A DNA stretch of 64,000 nt. Origin: Rhea pennata. Lineage: Eukaryota > Chordata > Aves > Rheiformes > Rheidae. The notes under the pieces were generated by a model. It worked only from the letters and a program-made list of their open reading frames with translations, did no database searches and was not told where the DNA came from. The DNA lies in NCBI RefSeq assembly GCF_028389875.1, contig NW_026907680.1, forward strand, positions 930,001 to 994,000, written 5' to 3'. Positions 59,401-64,000 of the stretch are shown here, piece after piece; the stretch's first letter is position 1; each line of letters begins with the position of its first letter. The translations under genes and the position numbers were made by a program.

Positions 59401-61560
59401 GGGATCCTAACACAAAGACCCCAAGGAAAGGCTGACTTTCTGGAAGACTTCTGGAGGAAGCCTAGCAGGAAAGAACTCCCAGGACCTGGCAGTGGGGGGA
59501 AAGCGGTTGCTTTGGACTTGGCCAGGCTTGCAAAGGGGTGAGAAGGAGAGCTGTGGAAAAAGGCAGACTTACATCCAGAAGAGCTTTGAGCAGCTGTGGG
59601 GAGGCATTCAGCCTGCGCAGAAAGCCTCTGTAAAACCACATTGTCACCTCTTTGCCTTCAATGAGAAGCACGCCAATGCCCTTGAAAAGAAGGGCCACGT
59701 TCTTCCCATTGGCCAGGCAGCAAGACAGAAGGTACACGGTCTCCTCCACGCAGGCCGCCACTGTTTTCCAAGGCACGGAGATGGCCACGGCTACGTGAGG
59801 ATACTTGAGGGTCTCAGCTTTCCTGCGCCCTAGGCAACAAGCAAAGAGCAGCCCAGTCACGGACGGAGCCCTTCAGCAGGCTCCCACACAGTGCTGGGCG
59901 CCTGAAGGTCTTGCGGCAGCACGGAGCTGCAGAGCTCTCTGCTTTAACCCCCACAAAAGCCCCCACAGGAGGCTCCTGTCAGCCCTCCCTGACCCAGATT
60001 CAAAGCACTCTGCAGCCTCCTGGGCCAAGTTTACCGCAGGGCTTCCTTCCCTGCACAGACACCAAGAGCAAGCCCTGGCCACCTCCTGGGAGCGGGAGGC
60101 AGGAGGGCAGGCCAAGCAGAGCAGCAAGGGGGCCAGCTGCCAGCAGAAGGCAGTGCACAGAGGAATGGTGCCGGCACTCAGGCCATGCTTTGACGAGCCT
60201 TAGCTGTGCCATGTCACGCTGGCTCCAAAGGAGGAGGAAAACACATGGGCTGCACAACAGCCTTCCACGCTGCCTCTTAATCCATTGGTGTTAGGAAGCA
60301 ATAGGAAGGACTTGTCCTTTTGAGCAGACGGCTGCTGTGGCATCAACAGGGAACAACAGTGGCAACTACACGGCACTGGAAGCAGCAGCCACAAAAGCCC
60401 CACTATGGAGCCACGTGTTCGAGCCAGTGCAAGAGAGAGACACACCGAGAGACTCTCGTTGGATTCTGCATTATAATGTTGTGATAATCAAAACACCCTG
60501 AAGCTCTGCTCAGCACCCGGGGCAGCAAGTCTCAATTTCTAACAGCCCCTGGGAAACAGCAGAGAGCCACAGCCCCGCGATGTCCCCAGGGGAAGCCGAG
60601 GTTTCAGTCTGCCTTCTTACCAGCAACAGAGGCCTCCTCGTGGCTGAGGCCGTGAAGATCCACAAGGTTGCTTGAGAGGCGAAATGCGGGTCTCTGAACA
60701 GTCAGAGGACTTTTCTTGCCAGCAACGACTTGTTTTGTAGCAACACTGAAGTTGCCAAGGGGAATAATTCTCACATCCTGCAGCCAGAGAAGTAGAGAGA
60801 AGCCTTAGAAGCATGGGAGACAAAGAGAGAGTTGTTCTCCAAGCATGGCCACGGTGCTAGGTGCCCTGCCCATGGCTGGCATGCAAAGGGGCAAGACAGA
60901 GCCTTCTGGAAAGCTTGGCGGAAGCCCTGGAGAACTCCCTGAGAAGGCCATTCCCCATAGTTTCCTCCCCCTCCTCCTCAGCCTCCAAAGGCAACGTTGC
61001 CGCCCCTCCAGCACACGAAGAAAAGGCTTTCCCAGAACGGCTCTCTTTCTGGCCTTGCACTCTGCCAGGATCTCCAGAGAGGGCCCAGAAAGCCTCCCAC
61101 CCTTCCAGCAACCACAGCTGCACTGCACATTGGGCACCTCCCTTTTGGGAGAAGTCGGTCTGGGGCACAGCTGTCATTTGCAGCATGCTTCTGCAGGGAA
61201 GTTGCTTCTGCTTGGAGAGGAGGGGCAGGACTATTGCGGCCCATGGCCCCGAGGGGTCAGTGCTGCTGCCAGCATGGGTATGGGAGGGGAGGGAGAGGAT
61301 GGCACACCCACCTTGTTCAGCACCAGCTTCTCCTGGATGTAGTTGGAGACACCCTCCCAGATGGGCACGGCCACTGCAAAGCAAGGCAAAGACACGTCAT
61401 GCCCCCTGCACCACAAGGCACCATCAGCGGAGGACCCTTGGGGCACCCCCAGCCTGCCCAGGCTCCCCAAAGCCCCCGGGCATCTACAGCCCATCTTGGC
61501 GCTCAGCCTCTCGACAGCGATCCTGGGCAAGGAGGTCGCGAAGGCCTTACCCCGCAGGGG
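56415..61560 (-). CDS. CCDC81-like protein, HU-domain head
   Basis: Minus-strand exons: about 61560-61312 (N-terminal; ends with 62 nt from 61373 coding VPIWEGVSNYIQEKLVLNK), 60621-60777, 59573-59829, 58842-58927, 58023-58120, 57634-57739, 56531-56651 and 56495-56415 (ends TGA). All phases agree from 61373 onward. DVRIIPLGNFSVATKQ, SPLTVQRPAFRLSSNLVDL, CVEETVYLLSCCLANG and ALLFKGIGVLLIEGKEV with MWFYRGFLRRL are the signatures of the paired HU domains of CCDC81, a family linked to centrosomes and cilia in mammals and, as I recall, expanded in birds. Later exons are charged (QRLLQRERQPE, EEGMVEEEP). The first exon and start codon are unresolved; an ATG at 61690-61692 opens a frame that reads through the region. 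It may be a short functional protein or the head of the longer array gene. Confidence 0.72.
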
Positions 61561-63667
61561 GATGACGGGCACCCGCTGCTCACGCTGCGTGGCGCGGCAC
61601 TTGTGGGGCTGCCGTGACCCCCGCACTGGGGAGGTCCTGGGGCAGGGATAACCCCACCGGGGGACCGGCTGGGCTGGGTGCTGCGGCTGCACTCAGCCAG
61701 GCCATGGCCCCATGCTGGAAACCTGGCTGCGAGGGGAGGGGGGCAGTGGGGCACTGCACCAGCCTCCACCCATGGCGACACAGCACAGGCTGCGGCTCCT
61801 GCTGCCCCCAGTGCAAGGAAGTGCTGAGAACGGACCGATGGCAGGGAAACCTCCAGCAAGGCCTTGGCAGGCAGCAAAGCCCTGGCTCAGTGCCGAAGGA
61901 GAAGTTTCTTCCTGCCAGGCGTGGGCAGCTGGTGCATCCTGCCTCTGGGAATGTCCCCCAGAGCCCCCAGATGATGCCACACACGGGTCTGTGTCTCTCC
62001 ACATTGCCCAGGGAGAGCTCGCAGGCTCTTGCGCATGCCCTGGATCACCTCTGGCACCTCTGGTGTCACCCAGTGTTTCCACGGCAGCAGCTGACTCCCA
62101 CCTTCCACCACCTTGGACTGGAAATGGGAGGGGGGACAAGGAGCTCGCACACTTCTGTGCACCTCTTTTGGGCACACGGCAGCTTAAGCAGGATGAATCC
62201 CACAACCGTCCTGGGGGTTGGTGGCGTGCATGGGATGGAGGTGTCTGCCCCACCACCTGGAGGGCTTCTCCCCAAAGAAATGAGGGGCCCAGGCTGACTC
62301 AGCTCACTCACTCCCCGAAGCCTGGGGAAATGACTTCCCTGCTGGGTGCAGGAGCAGCTCCTCTGCCAGGAGCCGCAGTGCTGAGGGCACTGCCTGCCCG
62401 TGCTGAGCTGAGCTGAGACAAAACGGAGGGAAGCTCCGGACGCTCAGGAGGGAGGCAGCAGCTGAGAGCTCCTTCTGGCAGAAATGGGCAGAGCCCTTCC
62501 AGTGGGAAGTCTCTGGCTGCAGGGCAGTGCTGCTGAGCTGCTCGCGGGGTCCTGGAGACCTCGCGCAGGTGATGGTTGAGGCCATCTTTCCAGAGAGCTC
62601 TCTCGGTGGAGCAGCTGGTGCTTTAGGGCAGGGACTTGCTGCCACAGTGTCCGAGGGACAGGGCGGCACGGCTTCCTTCTGCCGGGGAGGGTGTAGGGCT
62701 GTGCGAGCAGGGCGTGCGTGCAGCCAGGTGTGCCCAGGGCTGTGCCTGAGAGCAGTGTCCTGGGAGGTCAGGGTGCCCAGGGCCATGCCTCTGCCACCTG
62801 CCTTGGTCAGCACTCAGCCCGCCTGGGCAACTGCCTGCAGCGCTGCGTGGAGAAGCCATGGTGGGAAGTAGCAGCCCACAGAAGGGCAGGATCTTGCTGT
62901 CCCAGATCAGAGGCTGTGTGGGGCAAGGCTGCTCAGAGCTGCTGCTCAGCCCCAGGAACTTGCCCGGAGGAAAGTCAAGGCAGGGACCACTCCACAGGGA
63001 AGGAGGTTTCCTGAGTGTTGGCTTTCTGTTCCACGCTGTTGTTTTGGGGGAAGGGAAAAGGAGGTGCCAAGGCTGGAGAAGAGCTGGAGACTGGGGAGGC
63101 TGCTGAGGGGTCAGCAGGTCTGTGGGGAAGCTCAGAAAGTGCTTTTGCCCCTGCTCTGCCCACGCACAGCAGCAGCAGCAGCAGCAGCTCTGCTGGCCCC
63201 AGGAGCCTTTGTGGCAGCTGCTCCTTGGCACCTGCCAAGAGGTGGGTGCCCCAAGGCAGTGCCCTGCTGCCGGGAGGGCTCTCTGGGGCACAGCCAAGTG
63301 CCCCAGAAGTGGGCTGGGGTCTGTTGGCTAAGGCAGGCAATGGACGCAGGAGAGGGCATTTGGTGCTGGCAGGAAAAGCAGCAGGCGGTGGAGCCATGGT
63401 GCGAGAAGGGGAGGAAGGCAGAACAGAAGTGCGGTGGGAGGGAGAATTAGGGAATTTAGCTCTCTTCTCCTCCATTGCAGATGTTTTCCTCCCAGAAAAC
63501 CCCACATGGCCTCTGCCAGCCCGCAGAGCCTCTGCCCCACAGGCCCCAGGGCCAGGCCAGGCACTGCCTTCTCTGCAGACAGACCTCTGGCTGAGGAGAG
63601 AGTCCGATTCCAACGAGATGTTACTCCAGCCTAGGCCTCTCTTGCAAAGGCTGGAGCAGCAGCAAGT
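61561..63667. other. No gene recognised
   Basis: GC-rich sequence with many overlapping open frames on both strands and a short CAG run near 63170. No family, splice chain or repeat could be identified. It may hold the promoter of the CCDC81-like head gene. Confidence 0.35.
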
Positions 63668-64000
63668 ACATGGAGGTTCTGCTTGCAAACTGCAGCTCAC
63701 TAAGTGCTTGAGGTCAGTGTTCTGAGAGCTGCTGGTGCTTCAGCACAGTCTTTCTAGCACAGGCTGGAACAACAGCAAGTAGGTGCAGAACAGCCAAAAA
63801 TGCACTGATTGCCCCAACAGGGTCTTCTTCCAGCAGCCTGGGGCCTGGGAGCTTCCTCAGCCAGACGCAGGAGACACAAAGCCTTTGCCTGCTTGGTCCT
63901 TCCAGAAGCACACCCCCACCTTGGCCTGAAAGCACACCGTCAACCTGTGGCAGGGCCAGATGCAGCTCCTTGCTTGGCTTCTCTCTTCCTCTTCAAAGCA
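63668..64000 (-). repeat. Inverted copy of 45.6-46.3 kb
   Basis: 63725-64000 is the reverse complement of about 45596-45862 with few changes. 63668-63735 pairs with 46192-46290; about 330 bp present at 45.86-46.19 kb are missing here. Both copies keep an open frame with PSRQRLCVSC and LLEEDPVGAISAFLAVLHLL, on opposite strands. Family unknown. Cut by the window end. Confidence 0.6.

Noticed and set aside
57634..61560. Maestro HEAT-like (MROH) family as the identity of the arrays
   Set aside because: I considered it because MROH genes are also expanded in birds, but the FKGIGVLLIEG and IPLGNFSV motifs are those of CCDC81 HU domains.

Overview
The window is vertebrate nuclear DNA and almost certainly from a bird. 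It contains CR1 LINE 3' ends with the GATTCTGT-type tail, avian-style retroviral LTRs, compact introns, GC-rich minisatellites and an intact single-copy TMEM209 gene. The species cannot be named from the sequence alone.

Layout: (1) 1-1715, minisatellite and a CR1 3' end. (2) 1716-7715, an array of exon fragments from a CCDC81-like (HU-domain) family, sense on the minus strand. (3) 7716-12470, a separate 4.75 kb block with 14 exons of a type II CAX cation/proton antiporter (minus), cut off before its second exchanger repeat and carrying a 0.55 kb insertion of neighbouring DNA. (4) 12471-20663, a second CCDC81-like array, sense on the plus strand, interrupted by two LTR insertions. (5) 20664-34685, TMEM209 on the plus strand, with a tandemly duplicated CpG-rich promoter and first exon. 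(6) 36088-42771, an env-less gammaretrovirus-like endogenous retrovirus (minus) with both LTRs. (7) 42772-46683, mostly unassigned, with two CR1 copies. (8) 46684-57479, a third CCDC81-like array (minus), whose inner part is the inverted copy of block 4. (9) 57480-61560, the only copy of the HU-domain head exons (minus). (10) 61561-64000, no recognised gene; its last 0.28 kb is an inverted repeat of 45.6-45.9 kb.

The most interesting structure is the CCDC81-like array. Two small exons recur through it: an 86-nt exon (9 copies, all exactly 86 nt) and a 124-nt-type exon (11 copies of 115, 121, 124 or 127 nt, all 1 modulo 3). All have usable splice sites and the same open frame, and the pair closes in phase. 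A third, larger exon between them (321 nt, phase 0/0) is open in only two copies and broken elsewhere. The array ends in an acidic 98-codon exon and a serine/glycine repeat exon that is open in every forward frame.

TMEM209 sits in the 26 kb spacer of a roughly 5 kb-armed inverted duplication whose inner edge lies in a CR1 element. All coordinates, phases and identities were worked out by hand; no search or alignment was run.
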